Assembly: GCF_901933205.1 (NCBI RefSeq)
Contig: NC_044581.1
Span: 13,543,501-13,607,500, forward strand
Source: Camarhynchus parvulus
Lineage: Eukaryota; Chordata; Aves; Passeriformes; Thraupidae
Reading direction: 5' to 3'
DNA length: 64,000 nucleotides
The position numbers were made by a program, and so were the translations under genes. The number at the start of each line of letters is the position of its first letter. The first letter of the stretch is position 1. Of the stretch, positions 11,321 to 24,800 are shown in pieces. A model generated the notes under the pieces. The model saw nothing but the letters and a program-made list of their open reading frames with translations. It was not told where the DNA came from and made no database searches.

Positions 11321-14129
11321 ATCCTCAGTCTATGCCAATATTTGATATTGAATAGATACCAATGGATTGTAATTGATATATAACTTCTTTCAAATGAATG
11401 ACACCAAAATAGAGCAGGAGAAGTCAATCCACAAGCTTCTGCTATATTACAATTAACAGTGTAAAAGCTTTAACTGTCTCTGTTTTGAAGGTATTAATAA
11501 ACAATTCTTTTTAATTTAGATAATACAATTATGCTTAAAATAATCTCATACTTTGCAAATATGTAGTACTAGTTCTATAGTATTATATTAAATGTTTTGT
11601 TCAAAGAATTATGTTAAAAAATCAAGAGCAGTAGAGAAGTTAAATCTGGCATTGCTATGCTGCTCTAGTAACCCTAGTGTCCATTCTGGGAACAGGATCT
11701 AGTTGTTGAAGCATTGGTAATATTGGCCTCCCTGTCGCTTGAAAATAATCAGTCACACAGCACTTTTTTTATAATCAATTCCTGACTTCAGTGAAAAATG
11801 CGGTCCCATCTATGATACAATCCATAACAATTATAACCTAATGTTCAAATTAATGAGTTTTTCAACCTAAGCCAAAAAAGTCTGTAGGTATATTCTAACA
11901 GTCAGATCTAATTATATTACCTACCAAACAGAGAAGTGCACAGTAAGCTTTCTGAAAGCTATGAGTTTTCTTCCTGACTATTCAAAAGTTTGCAGTGTTC
12001 ATTACTCGGTGGTAAATAACAAAGCCAACTGTGCATATTTATGTATGATTATGTATTACATATTGTTATGCAATTACAATTGTATTATAATACAATACTG
12101 AGGTACTTGCATCTTCTATAATTTTCTGATTATAGAAATTATATCATGAAATTAGGATTTATCAAAGGCACCTAAATTGTACTGACAAAACCAAGTACCA
12201 GAACAGTTAAAACATAATTCCTCATCTCCATTCATAATTATCCACTGTTGACATCTATATTTTTGCAGCCTCTTTTAAAAACAATGTCCAAATAGCTGCT
12301 GGTCTAAAGCTGTTCGGGTTGTCTACTTTGCTACTCAAGAGCAGAAAATATTTTAGGTAAATTAAAGTTAAAACTTGTCACAGAACAGCAAATCAAATGA
12401 AGTTTTAAGGAGGAGGCAAACCTAGTTCTAATAATTCAAATGTAAGCCTCTAGCTGCAGCAGAGCACTGTTGTGACTGACTCATTCCTCAGCTGCTCATG
12501 CAGGTGTTTACCTACATCAGAGTCCCACTGCCTTCCCTGAACTACTACTACTCAAAAATAATCATGAGGATAGAGCATCAGACCAATACACAGCTGGCTG
12601 TCCAAAAGCTGTCTTCAACCTTTCTTGACTGCCAAACTTCAGTTTAATTAAGTGCAGCTTACTGTCGGCGTGACCCAGCAGCAGAGTTTTCCTCCCTGGA
12701 AATCTGCACTCTGCAGGCTCAGAAGACAAGAACTGAAAGCTCCTTCAGACCTGTCACCAGTGAAAGCACCGCCTGTAACAAGAGCTCCAGCAAAACAAAG
12801 CAACAGGGATGTCCACAGGAGAAATGTCTCTGAAAGCAGCAGTAAAGAGGGGCAAAATGTGCTCCAAATCTACAAATTGATGCTACTCCCTGCCTCTCCC
12901 ACACTGACAGCCTGACACAGCCCTGGAAAGAGAGAGGATGGAAAAGTTGTTCACTTCCCCAAGTGTGTAATAGCTCTGTTCAACCTTCTAATGGACAAAC
13001 CAGAAGTTGAGCTCTTCAGTTAAATTGACTGTAGCAGATTGGGTCTTTGCAATTACTACCCAAACTTGTACTGAGCACACAGCATTACAAGGGTTTTCTC
13101 TCGTCTCTTTGGTGAGACACAATTGACCACAAATAGTTCTCTTGAATGCAAATTCAGCCCAAGATCTAAGAATCAGGCCAGTTCTGATTTCTTATATCAT
13201 CACAAGTAATAAAAATATTCAAGTCAAATTTTGCCATCAGCTATACTGTGCATTCCAAAAAATAAAAAAAGCAGGCAACCCCCTGTTTCCTAACAATCTG
13301 CACAACAGTACAGTCAGATTTTAATTATGTACTTGCAGAGAGGATAAAAAATGTGAATGATGCCAGATACAGTAGTCTTGGATATTTTCTTGCATTACTA
13401 CAGTAAATATTTTTGTTAGTAAAGAAAATACGAAGTACATATGCCTATTGAAGACTTCTTTATGTATAGGAGTTTCCACTATAGAACTTAACATTTCATC
13501 ACACAACTATAAATACATGGTTAAGAAGGGAACAGAGGAATCGCTTTGTCCACTGCTGGAATGTAGCAGCTATTTCACAATTCATGGAAAAACAACGCTT
13601 GGAGGAGGACTGTATCATCTCTATTTGAAATTGAAAGGACAATTCAAGTAAGTAGAATAATATAATTATGTAACTTGGGATTTTGCCAGACCATCAACCT
13701 TAATACTTCATGAAGCTTCTTGAAACACTGAAATGGATCTTTAATACCCAGAAAAGCTCAGGACCTTTGCTGCGAGGTCTCGCCGTGGGTCTGGGAGGAG
13801 CTGCTGCCCCCGGGCCCGCTCCCTCCCGCTGCTCTGCGCTCACTTCTCCATTGAATTCGCCCTCGCTGACAATCACACCGACTTGAAGCGCCTGAAATAT
13901 TTAACAGATAATCTGAAGCAAGAGAATGACCTTTTCTAACAGGATAGGCTGACCTTTGAACATTGTAGAAATAATTTAACATTCAAATACACAGCACCTA
14001 ACCACAAGGAAATCAGAGCTTCACCTCGCACACTCGTGTTAGACACTGTACTGAGCTGCCCTGCTCCTTAAGCAGACGGACTTCCAAGTGGCAATTACGC
14101 ATATAATTTACAGTTTGCACAATCTGTTG
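11321..14129. other. Intergenic spacer between ITFG1 and NETO2, part 2
   Basis: This AT-rich spacer contains the 18-bp perfect palindrome at 12079-12096 and a small GC-rich patch at 13765-13860. Short ORFs are scattered and mutually overlapping. No gene is supported. Confidence 0.7.
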
Positions 14130-15609
14130 GATCTAGCGAGTGGGTTGGTTCCGAATTGCTCCCACAAAGTGCCTGCTCTGGGACAGCGGAGCTGCGTGGG
14201 GCAGCTGGAGGTGCAGCCGTGCATGGCAGCGCAGGACCAGAGCGGGGACCGGACCTGCTCCGTCCCGGGAGCGGGGCCGGGGCAGCGCCCGAGCACGGCG
14301 CCCCCGCGGCAGCTCCTGCGGGCCCGGCCCGCTCCTGCTCCCTGCGCAGAGCTTTGCAACACGCACCGGTCTAAGCATCTCCGCGTTTCAGCACTCCTGG
14401 AGTCTGAGTGAAAGATCTCAGCCTCGCCTAATCGGCAGATCCAGGGAGGAGACATCCTGCAGGAAATGCCCAGCGATTCTTCAAGCCGTGTTGCCTATGG
14501 GAGATTTGAAAGCCTCACTAAGGGACTACCGTGTTGCTATCCTTTTACACGTAGCCTATGGGCAGTACAGCCTCCGCGGGCATGCCCCGGGCTCTCCGGC
14601 ACGGCCGCGGCTCTCGCCCTCACGCACCGCCCTGGGCAGCTCGGAGGGGTCTGGCAGCACGGGAGTTCCCGCGGCGGGATCTGCTGCCCTTCCCCCGACA
14701 TCGCCACCTGCCTCCACCTCAGGCCCTTTCCCGAAGTAACATCTCCCCTCACAAGAGAACCCGATGTGATGGATAACCAGAGGGACGGGAGCCAGGGCAG
14801 GCAGCAGGCTAAGTGCGCCTTTTTATTAACTTCTTGTAAAGTAATAGCTCCATTTTAGCTGTCACTCTTATCAAACAACAGCCGCACAATAGCGTGTGAT
14901 GGGCTCTTCCCGGCGCCGGAGCTGCAAGCAGCACACTGCAGCCAGGCAGGCAGCTGGGCACGCCGCACTGCCGGAGCCGCGCGGGCTCCCTGCCACCAGC
15001 GAGGGGGTGAAGGGGAGCCACGGAAGACCGAGGGAAGCACCGTGTCCCTTTTATCCCATGGGGACCCACTCAGATCCCAAACAAAGCCGGGCAGCCGGGA
15101 TTCAGGCTTACCCAAGCCACCGTGTGCTGGAGAGGGGCCGCACGGCTCGCCCCCGCCGCCGCGGGGGACGCTCTCCGGGCACCCAGCACCGCACACGGGA
15201 AAAGCCCGGCAGACCGGGGCAGGATGGGCCTGGGGCTGAGGCACGGCGGGGGCCGAGGTGCGGGACCGAGGCGGGGCGCTGCAACGGGGCCAGCCCCAGC
15301 TCCCCGTGGGTACGGGCTGAGAACGGGTGCTGCTCCGGCGCTGTCGCCCCCGCCTCGGTGCCCGGCCGAGCGGGAGGAGCACAGCGGCCACGCCGGCTGC
15401 GGCTGTGGCTGCTTGCGGGGCTCCGTCGGGGGCGGGCACATGCGTACAAGCGGCTCATCCAGGCAAACACCCCTCACATCTTAAATGAGCTTCATTTAGC
15501 AGCAGCCGCTTCAGTCGGGCTGGGAGCTGCCGGGCTGCGCTCCGAGCGCTGCGCGTGGAGCCCCCCGGGGCAGGCCAGCCTCGACGGAGCCCGCCGCGCC
15601 CCGCTCTCG

Positions 15610-15657
15610 ATGGGACTGAGCGCGGCGGCGGCTCCGCGCTCGGGCGGCGGAGGCTGA
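15610..15657 (+). promoter_or_regulatory. Upstream ORF 1 in putative NETO2 leader
   Basis: An ATG at 15610 opens 15 sense codons and stops with TGA at 15655-15657, upstream of the NETO2 start. If transcription begins further upstream, it would be a non-overlapping uORF. Confidence 0.35.
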
Positions 15658-15751
15658 GCGCGCCCCCGGGGGCGCCGGGCATGGCCGCGGGCGGGCGGGG
15701 GCCGAGCCGTAGCCGCGGGCACAGCGCCCTCGCGGGGGCACCGCCGCGGCC

Positions 15752-15766
15752 ATGGAGCGCCGCTGA
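15752..15766 (+). promoter_or_regulatory. Minimal upstream ORF (MERR stop) before NETO2
   Basis: An ATG at 15752 lies in a strong context (G at -3, G at +4) and encodes only M-E-R-R before TGA. It ends 23 nt before the NETO2 ATG. It may allow reinitiation or repress translation if it is in the transcript. Confidence 0.4.
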
Positions 15767-15789
15767 TCGCCGCCGCCGCCGGGGAGACA

Positions 15790-15823
15790 ATGGCCCTGCA
15801 CAAACTCTGCTCGGTGCTGGAAG
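15790..15823 (+). CDS. NETO2: NETO2 coding exon 1 (start, signal peptide n-region)
   Basis: The exon reads [11 protein letters not shown] and ends one base into a Val codon. The donor is GAAG|GTAGGA at 15824. The close match to the mammalian MALxxLCSVL start, as I recall it, and the in-frame link to exon 2 support both the start and the splice site. Confidence 0.9.
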
Positions 15824-18800
15824 GTAGGAGCCGCGGGCGGCACGGCGCCCCGCCGGAGCGGGGACCGCGGTACCCCCGGCGGCGCCGCCCCTTCGGCTGC
15901 CCCGCGCTGCCCCCGGAGCCCTCCCTGCGCCGGCGGAAACTTCGGAGCGGCGGGCGCGGGGGCTGCGCAGGGCGGCCACCCCGCTTCTGCCGGGGCTGCT
16001 CTTCCCGGGCAGCTGCCGGCGCTCCGCACCTCCCCATCGCACCGCCCCGTGGCCCCGCGTCCCTGCCCCGCGGCCGCCGCTCTCTGGCCCCGCTCTGCCC
16101 CACGCCAGACACTGCGCTGCGGCGCCGGATCGGGGCCGCGGCTGCCGGAGCCCAGCGGGGGCCGGGCCGGGGGCCCGCACCCATCCCGGGCTGCCCCCGG
16201 TCCCGCTAGTGCGGGCGGGCGACCGAGACACCTCGGCACCTCGGGCTTGGGAGGTTCCAGCGGCGGGGACACCTCGGCACCTCGGGCTTGGGGAGGGTCC
16301 CAGCGGCGGGGACACCTCCGTACCTCGGGTTTGGGGGTGTTAGGAACACCTCGGGTTCGGGGGGTCCCAGCCTGCAGAAAGGTGGGTCACAGTGGCAGCG
16401 ACCCTACCCCGGTGACCCGTATATTCCCGAGACACACCGGCGGAATCCTACGCTCGTCTTTTCACAGTAAAAATACTCTCTGCTTTCGTGACTGTCCTGA
16501 CGAGCTGCTCCACACTGTTCAGCTTATCACACTTGTTATCGGGAACATGGTCTGTTTTCAGTAAGGTTTTCATAAAATCAGTCACCCGAGTCACAAGCTA
16601 CACGCTGACCGGTGTTTACCTGTGCTTTTGTTCTAGAGGCTTTTAAATCTTGTTTCTAACTTATTTCTGTTCAGAGGTAAACAACGGAGCAAGGCTCCTC
16701 ATCCGAGTATTTCTTTGTGCTATTATTTATACAGCTCAACAATGGGCGAGGGGTTTCTGTTAGGAAAGAAAATCTTGATGTGGCACTTAACCTTGTGCCT
16801 CAAGAGATTATTTCTAGCATTCTGTATATTCTTGAGCAATAGCAGACTTGATGGGGATTCCAGTCTGTTGTTTTATTTTTTTTAATGATGATTGTTATTT
16901 TAAATTATTCTGTTAGGAGATGTTGTGACTGCATGCATTATTGAAGCCAACAAGGCACTACTGCAGAGTGGAGAATTGTTTAGTGTATACATTGATGTCT
17001 TCCCACAGTATGAAAGTTGTAAAGAAGTCTGTTTTAAATCCAGAATGTTTCCATGGGCCATAAAATCCCATGTTCCTGGCCTTAAGGACTTGATGTCTTT
17101 AGGGTTTCAAAAAATATTTTTCATTTATTAGCATCATAACTGAGAGACAGAAGATACTTGTTCTTAATAAATGTCTGTCTCTATATTGTTAACCATTCAT
17201 TGAGTTTAGACAACGTAGGAACATATGGCTTACATGGGGAATACAAGGCATTTAGATTCTTTTTTCTACTGCCTCTTTTAAGTAACATATTTAAATATCA
17301 GAAGCCACTATAAAACAACCATAAAATACAACTGTTGTATCTACTACTTAAATACTTTATACACATGCAGATTTAATTACATTTCAAAAATATGTGATTG
17401 CTGCAAAATTGACTGTACAGGTTTTCCACTGAACAGACCTGTATATTTTTTTTATAATCACACTAGTGTCCGGGTAAAAAGTCCCTCTACAGGAAGTTTT
17501 TTGTATTATTCATAATCCATAAATTGCACAAAGCCATTAGTCAATAAGCTGTTAGTATTCTAAACGCATCCCTTGCCATGACTACAGAAACAACCTATCA
17601 TTACTTAGCATCATAAACTCCCTTTTAGCTCTGCTTCAATAGAAGTCCTTACATAGTCCCATTATTACACCTAATCAGAAACAAAAAAGTATATTCCTGT
17701 AGATAGGTGTATAGATTCAGTTCCAGAAGGAAACTGCTGGGAATAAAATTCAAAGTAACCACCCATATTTTACAAATTGTATCTTAAATTCTGCATGGAA
17801 GCCCTACCTACAGTGGCAGTAATTTTTTTTTCTCCATACAGATAGCTTCATGTGCAGAACTGGGGGAGTTCTGCTAAACCACATGCAAAGTACTGTGAAG
17901 CTTAGTGTATCATGAGAAGTCATATTTTATTTAATACTTCTTAGAAACATCTTCTATTCTTAACAGAGAATGCATGTATACATTTCTGTCATCCACAGAG
18001 ATTCTGTTTTGTGGCTGTTACCTCAGGGCAGAAAAGAGCCCCTCATACTTTGTGGCAGTTGGAATTTCTTATATTAAGCTTGTTCAGAGCTATTCATCTG
18101 TTCTTCCTCAGCTATCAATATCAAGGACTATTTAAATAAAACCTTAATGTAATTCTTTGTCTCTGTCTATAGTGTTCAGCAGAACTTTTAAAAGTCTCAT
18201 CCTGAGCCCATCATCGTGCCTGGGTTCTTTGCTCTCCTCCAGCTCTCCCAGGCAGCAGTGCTGAGTGGCAGCGCTGCTGGAGCACGACAGCCCTGAGATT
18301 TCAGTGGCTGCAGCTTTTGCTCAAGTGGAGCCCAGCCAATGCCCACCTGCTTTCTCAGTGGGCTCTGGAACCTTTTGGAGGCCAAGAGCTTGCTGCATTT
18401 GGGCTCTTGGAGGACAAAGCCTTTGCCTCCTCCTTCAGCTCTCAATGCCATCTTAAACACGCTAGAATCCTTCCCTAAGCCTGGCACAGCTTGCAAAATG
18501 CAACTGCTGTACAACAGTAAAGCACCATAACCCTCCACTTCATGAGAGAGAAAAGCAGCTGCTTTCAGAATAAAGCCATGCCCCTGTTAGGCTGAGGAAG
18601 TAAATATACCTACCTTGAATTTCCTCATACCTGGTGTTCCCCCGAAATGTGTTTGCTAAGGGCTTGTTCCCATGCTTCAAATATGCTCCCTCTTTCATTT
18701 CCATATGCTGGTATTTGATTTAAAAAACTGTACAAGCTGTCAGTTAAATCCTTCCTCTACATTAGTTTTGGTCTATTTCAGTTAATATATTGGATTAATT

Positions 18801-21800
18801 TAGAATGCCAAAAAGAGAATTTTCTAGCTTCTGACCCAGTAATTCAACAAGCAGCCAGGGGTAGAACAAATTACTGTTACATTCCCAACCTTCCAGTGGA
18901 CTACAGAATTATTTCCAACTCCATCAGGTTGCAAGAATGTGGACTGCTATGATTTAACTTCCTGCCATTCTGCTCCAGCTCCTCATTTGCATTTTGGCAT
19001 GATTTTAACAGTTAATTTCTCACAAACAAGTAGTGTTAGGAAGTAATGCTTCCTTCCACACAAAAGCTAGAAATTATGGCTGCCTCTTTCCAAAACCAAA
19101 AGGTGTAATAATGCCACAAAAAGCTGAACACAAGCAGAAAAAAGGTTATTCAAAAATCTCCTAATAGTTTCATGATTTGTTCATTGAAGCCAAAAGCAAA
19201 TGTACTGACTGTAGAAGCTACAGTGACCCTACTGAAGGCAGTATTGAGTGAAGTCAGAATATTATTTTTTATTTAAACAATATTTACTTTCCACCTTTTC
19301 TGCTGCACTGAAAAAAGTGAAGCTCCAAACTGCTTGCAGTGCTAAGCAGTTCAGCAAAAGTAACTCAGTAACTGCAGACCAGGATTCAAAAAGCTGCAGT
19401 GTTAAAAACAAGGCGAGGGTTTGGTGGTGTGTATTACACCTTGCTCTTCATACACATGCAAACTTCATATTCAAAATGCACCACCCTGAAGCATAACTTC
19501 AAATTCATTAACTCCCTCTTTTTCCTAAGACATAAGTGACTGTGGCTGCTAAAATTTTTACAGAACAACTTGGTTACAATTACATGGATATAAATAGCAA
19601 ATTTCAGTGGGTAAATCATGTATATGGCTGTAGCCAGAGTATAGAATAACACTGGGTTGAAGCTAAAGGAGCTACTAAATTATGTATCCCTATGTAATGA
19701 AAAAGTTAAGATTTTCAGCATCTTCCTTAAGGTTTAATTCACAGGGAGAGATTAGACAGAAAAATTACCCTTGAAGTAAAACTTTATAAGCTATTCATCA
19801 TTTATGAACCTGTCAGAAAGTCATAATTCACTGGAGAAATGAAGAGAGCTGCTAATTGCACATACTCTAGTACTTGTAGTTTACAAACAAAACAAACCCA
19901 GCACTAGGAGTATAACTTGTCTGGATTGAAGCAAAATTTTAGTGTCTTGGATTCAAGCTGAGATTCTAACACTGCAGACAAGCTTGCTGCTTGTCTGCCT
20001 TGTACATTCCAATTTGTTTTTTTTTAACTAATGAAGCACTTACAGTCTAGGACAACTTAAACAGCTTGCTACCTTTAAACAGCTTGCTGCCTCTGTCAAC
20101 ATACAACTGGCAACTGCCACCTCAAATTACTGCAAGATATGGGGTTGGGTGAGTGTAAATTTTACAACAAAAACCAACAGGTAACTTTTACTGAAAAAAA
20201 TCCACGTTTCTTTCAGATTATCTTTGTGCTTCACTCAGTTTTCTGTTATTACAAAGCTGACTCCACTATGCAGCAGGAAAGAATGGCCAATATGTTAAGA
20301 AATCATTTCACAAAACCTCCTATATCATATGGTAAAATTGATGAACACTAAGTTAAGTCTCTTTTTAGGGACTGAGAGTGAAAAGATGGAAAAGGAAAAA
20401 TTGTAGTCTGTACATAAATTGTTGCCAGTCATGAAAGAATATAGCAGAAGAGAACTTTAAATACTAATTTTGTAATAGACATTCCAGAAATTATTTCCAC
20501 TGAAAAGGATAGTATATTGCTAATAAATAAGAGAAGATAAAGAACTCTGGTATAATCTGATCGATTTTTAAGTCAAAAGTATCACTATCCAATTTCTCTA
20601 GGAATAAGCTATTTCTGGGAAAGATGTATTCAGAATAGTCATATGCAGCAGGATTAGCTCTTAGCTGTCTCAGCTAGAGGGAAGTCATCTGAACTTAGAA
20701 GTCAGTGTACATATTTTAATAAGGTTTTGAAACCCCTCATCAACATGGTTTGCACATGCAGTCTTCTCATCAGTCTCTTGCTGCACACAGCTTGGAGATG
20801 AAAAAAAAGGCTCTTCCATATAAAAAGGAAAGTTTCTATTTTAAAAATGAAAGCTATCATTATTCTGGCAGAAGTTTTGCTGGCAGACAGACCCAGGGAT
20901 GGATTATAAGTAACAGGATGTGGAGCAACTGGTAAAATGAAGCAGCTCACAGCTGCTTATACATTTCTAATGGAGGACAGGATCAGAAACATTAAATGTT
21001 TTTAGCCAACCTAGAGGGGACTCTGTCACAGATCCATCCAAGCATGAATTGTTCTGGAGATGATTTTTATCAAAGGGATGTGGGAGAACTGCACTTACTT
21101 CCTGAATCAGTTAACCTGGTTTCTCTGCAGAGATAGAGTCCCAATTTGTTTCTCTGGCAATCTTAAAGAGAGGAATCCCTACTGGAAACAGCTGGAGTGA
21201 GATGAAACTGTTACATCTGAGAATAGACCTAAGTGCATTCAGATATCCTGCTGGCAGTTAATGGCTAACAAGATTTGGATCTTAGAAGGCATCAGAGTCA
21301 CTGTTAATAGCTGGTGAAGCCCACTTCTGCTATCAAGGTTCTGTGAGAAGGATTAAAAATGCGTTGGCAGCTCCACTAGCATGCTCTGGGTAAGACTTAA
21401 ACCAGCTAAAATATGTCTTGCCTGATGCACACCTTCATCTCTGTACTTTATTCGGTGACAATCCTGCTGTATGTTCCAATATGAGGAAACCACTGGAGCT
21501 GTTAATAGGATAAGTTGTAGGCAGCCACCTTAAATGCTCTTTGATACTCATTTTACCAATCTGCAAATGTTCTGTTGAGACTGCAATAGATTAAGGAATG
21601 TATACAGGCTATGAACGATAAAAATGTTTGGGATTCAAAAACTGCCATGTTTTCATCCTCAGCAACAGAATTGTTAGCCTTAAATACAGCAGCAACAGAT
21701 GCAATCCAGTATTCCTTTTGTAAATTAACAAACATATAAAATGCTAGGAAGAGAGAGAAAAATCTCATTCCTTGAAATTTACAGTGTTTGTTTCTGAGCT

Positions 21801-24800
21801 AAAAATGGCTTGAATCCTAAAGCAGTTAATAAGCCTTTTGAAAGAAAAGGAGGTGACCGTGCACACAGAATTACATGAAATCCAGTGTCTGGACGCTTTA
21901 CCTGTCTGTCTAAGTTGCACAAGTTCTTTACAAGACCACCCATCAGTCAATCACTCGCTTTGAATTTGTGCAGCAACTAATCCTTGATCAGAGTCCTTAC
22001 GAGCAACCAAAACATGTAATTAATGTTGGCCAGAGAACAGGATAGGATATAATAATCATAAATGTCCCCAGCTTATTAATAGCTAATATTACTGTTTAGA
22101 TGCATGAATAAAAAATGGATATAAAACCTGAAATACTGTGATGAACAGTTGCTGAAAGTAACTCTAATTTTAGTACACAGGGCAAATGAGGAGCTAAGTT
22201 TAAGAAGAATACACAGAAAAGGAACCATTCCCAAAAGGCAAAACAGAGTACATAATTAAGATCAAGCATTTGTTACTTTAGGCTGTATCTGCCAGAAAGA
22301 AGCAGGCATCCTGGCAAGATCTTCCAACATGCATGACCCGTGAGTTGCCAATTACCATCCCTCTGGACTGTGTGTGTACAAGGTGCTGCCTGATCCAAGG
22401 AGCAGAGCACAGAGATCCAATGAATCCTGCTTTAAGCAAAGTCTGTCATCTTTATCCCTAGGATTCTGGCTACCACTATACTAAGAATGTGTAATACTCT
22501 AAATGATGAAGTCTTTATTTTAAAACATGGTGGAATGTTTCTCAGCTGTGCCTGACTGCTGCCCAGTTTGATATTCAGCTTGCCCTGCATGCATAGATCC
22601 CCCATTGTCATCACTGAAGACAGACACTGCTCTCAGAGCCACACAGCAAATCGAGTCTGGTGTCTCTGTGTGATGATCCCTAGAGCATGCAGAAAGAGCA
22701 GGGGAAAGATAGATCATAGGGAGCTCAGAGCAGAACTGTATCCCATGAAATCTGAAGAATGTGTTTTGCCATAAAGTACAAGCATATGTCAGATTTGCAG
22801 CCTAAAGCACTTGTTTATCTAAGCAACATGCTGATTTCTCAATATTGGGTTGAGCACCCATTTACTGCAAAACTAACTGTAGTATTCTCATTTTTAAAGT
22901 GAAGTAGGAGTCACACATTTGTGAACTTCCCTCTGTATACTCCAATGCAGAAATGCCTTCATTTTTCTTTTTTAACTTAGATTTACTTTCTAAAATTTAG
23001 GAAATGCCAACAAAGAACATCTTGACTTCTGCAAACAATGCAGTTTATTACACCAGTTCAGGGGCTTCTTTTATGTTATTCTGTAAGCCTACTTCAGCAA
23101 CAGAATAGTAAGAACTTGAATTGTATGTTCAGTGTCTTCACTTTTCAAAATTTATACAGCTGTCTGCAGGCTATGTGATCTAAAATATTTAATGCAAAGA
23201 AGTGAAGAAAATGAAAAATCCATTCTTTTAAAAACAGACAGAAGCTGGCTGCTTCTTCTGTGTTTCTAGTTCATGCTCACACAGGTATAAACTATCAGAG
23301 CTCTAAATAGGAGTACAAGAGTGTGCACCATAATTCATGAAATACAAGTACAAATACCAGATTCATGAATAAAAGAAGCTCCTCAGTCTCTGCCTCAGTG
23401 TGCATGCTGCTGTTGGCTTAAGGATGGCCTCTTCTGCAGGGTACAGATCATCGTGGGGAAGCTCACTGTAAGGTGCAGAAGCACTAACTTTTATTACATT
23501 TAGCACCTAAGTATCTCTAAGTTCATAAGGTCAGTGTCCCATAGCTCAGGCTCCTCTGGGAGAATTCTCATTGTACTCCTCCAGTGGAAACAAACCACCC
23601 AGCTCTCCCCTTGAATCCCTTTGATATTCAGTTCAATCCTGCACTGTGCTGTTGCTTACATCAGCAAGCCATGTTCAAGTGGCATCTTTACTCACTACTT
23701 GTGCTTGCTGTACCATAATAGACTATGGAGCTAAGCCTAGACTTATCTTTCATCCACACTGAAGAGTAGTCATGTCAGAGAGATCTGAAAGAGACTTTAA
23801 AACAGGAAAAAAGGAGCAGAGGAATACTGTGTCCCATTTCAAGTTCAGGTGCACAATAACTATTTGAATTGCAGTTTATTAGAAATAAAAAGATCATTCT
23901 TCATCCTTCTGAAGTGCTACAAGACTGTTAGTGAAAGTGTTCAGTCTCTCATGTCTGTTCTAATTGCTGTGACTGTGTCCCTGCTGCAGCCCCAGGACAG
24001 TGGTTCAGCCCTAGCTCTCTACTGCACCAGCTTCCAGGATTTTTCTCTTCCCTAGACATCTTCCTCCATATGGATTTGTACTGTCCAAATTAGTCTTTCA
24101 GATTTGAAATTATTTTTCCAGGAAGTGGTATGAATTTAGGACACCAAGAGATTGCTTTGTTGTTTTTAAAATGCACACAAAAACGGGTTAATGGAAACAG
24201 TCTGAAAGGTCTCAAAATATCCTGACTGATTATTTTTTTCCTTTTCTTTTCATCCTGAGTATTGATAGACCTTCTTTACAGCCCCTTAACTCCTGTTGGC
24301 TTTCCCACATTAGACTGTGTCATGTCAGTGCACTCAGTTTAAGGCAATACTACCTCAGGCAATCCTGCCCAGTACTCTCAAGAAGAACAGGTAAGTCCTC
24401 CCCACCTTTTTGCCAGCAATGTCTCACTGATGAAGACAGCACACATCCAGACCATTAGCCAGAGACACCTCTTTTCTTTATCAGACTGTCAGCCAGGATA
24501 AAAGTGCCAAAGGAAGACCCTGGAACATTTGCTACCTGGGCTACTGAATGCATCTTAAGGGTTGTTGAGAGCATGAGGAGGATGGGCATTGCCAGGGAAG
24601 GGCAAGAACAAGGTGTAAGAGATTAAAACTGAAGAGGATGGAAAGGGCAGGGAAGAAATAGAAGGTGGCCCATACCTTCCCAGTCATCCGTATAACATGA
24701 CAAAAGGAAGACAGACAAATATTCAACCCCTATCTTCTGCAGTTGCCTGCATATCCATCCATGCTGCTCTGCAAGGAATAGGCTCTGTTTGTTTGCATTT

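Larger units (their letters stand above)
14130..16380. promoter_or_regulatory. NETO2: CpG island covering the NETO2 promoter and first exon
   Basis: About 2.2 kb of GC-rich, CpG-dense sequence sits in an otherwise AT-rich window. The densest part is about 15100-16250, with G/C boxes of the GGGCGGG type near 15428 and 15690. It contains the NETO2 start codon at 15790 and so marks its promoter. No TATA box is evident, as is usual for CpG-island promoters. The transcription start is not defined by sequence alone. Long ORFs on both strands here are composition artefacts. An AT-richer dip near 14815-14900 separates a left lobe (14130-14815) from the main lobe. Confidence 0.85.

Noticed and set aside
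11088..11427. Overlapping Ser/Pro/Leu-rich ORFs on both strands
   Set aside because: They lie in or at the edge of the CR1 copy and do not match a reverse transcriptase or nuclease segment in frame.
14896..16315. Several long ORFs on both strands (up to 286 codons) in the CpG island
   Set aside because: They overlap each other in most frames, are dominated by Arg, Ala, Gly and Pro, and follow from the scarcity of stop codons in GC-rich DNA. Only the NETO2 start at 15790 has homology and a valid splice.
18197..18538. 113-codon minus-strand ORF in NETO2 intron 1
   Set aside because: It sits in a GC-richer patch with ORFs on both strands and has no known motif. It is likely chance or an old repeat.
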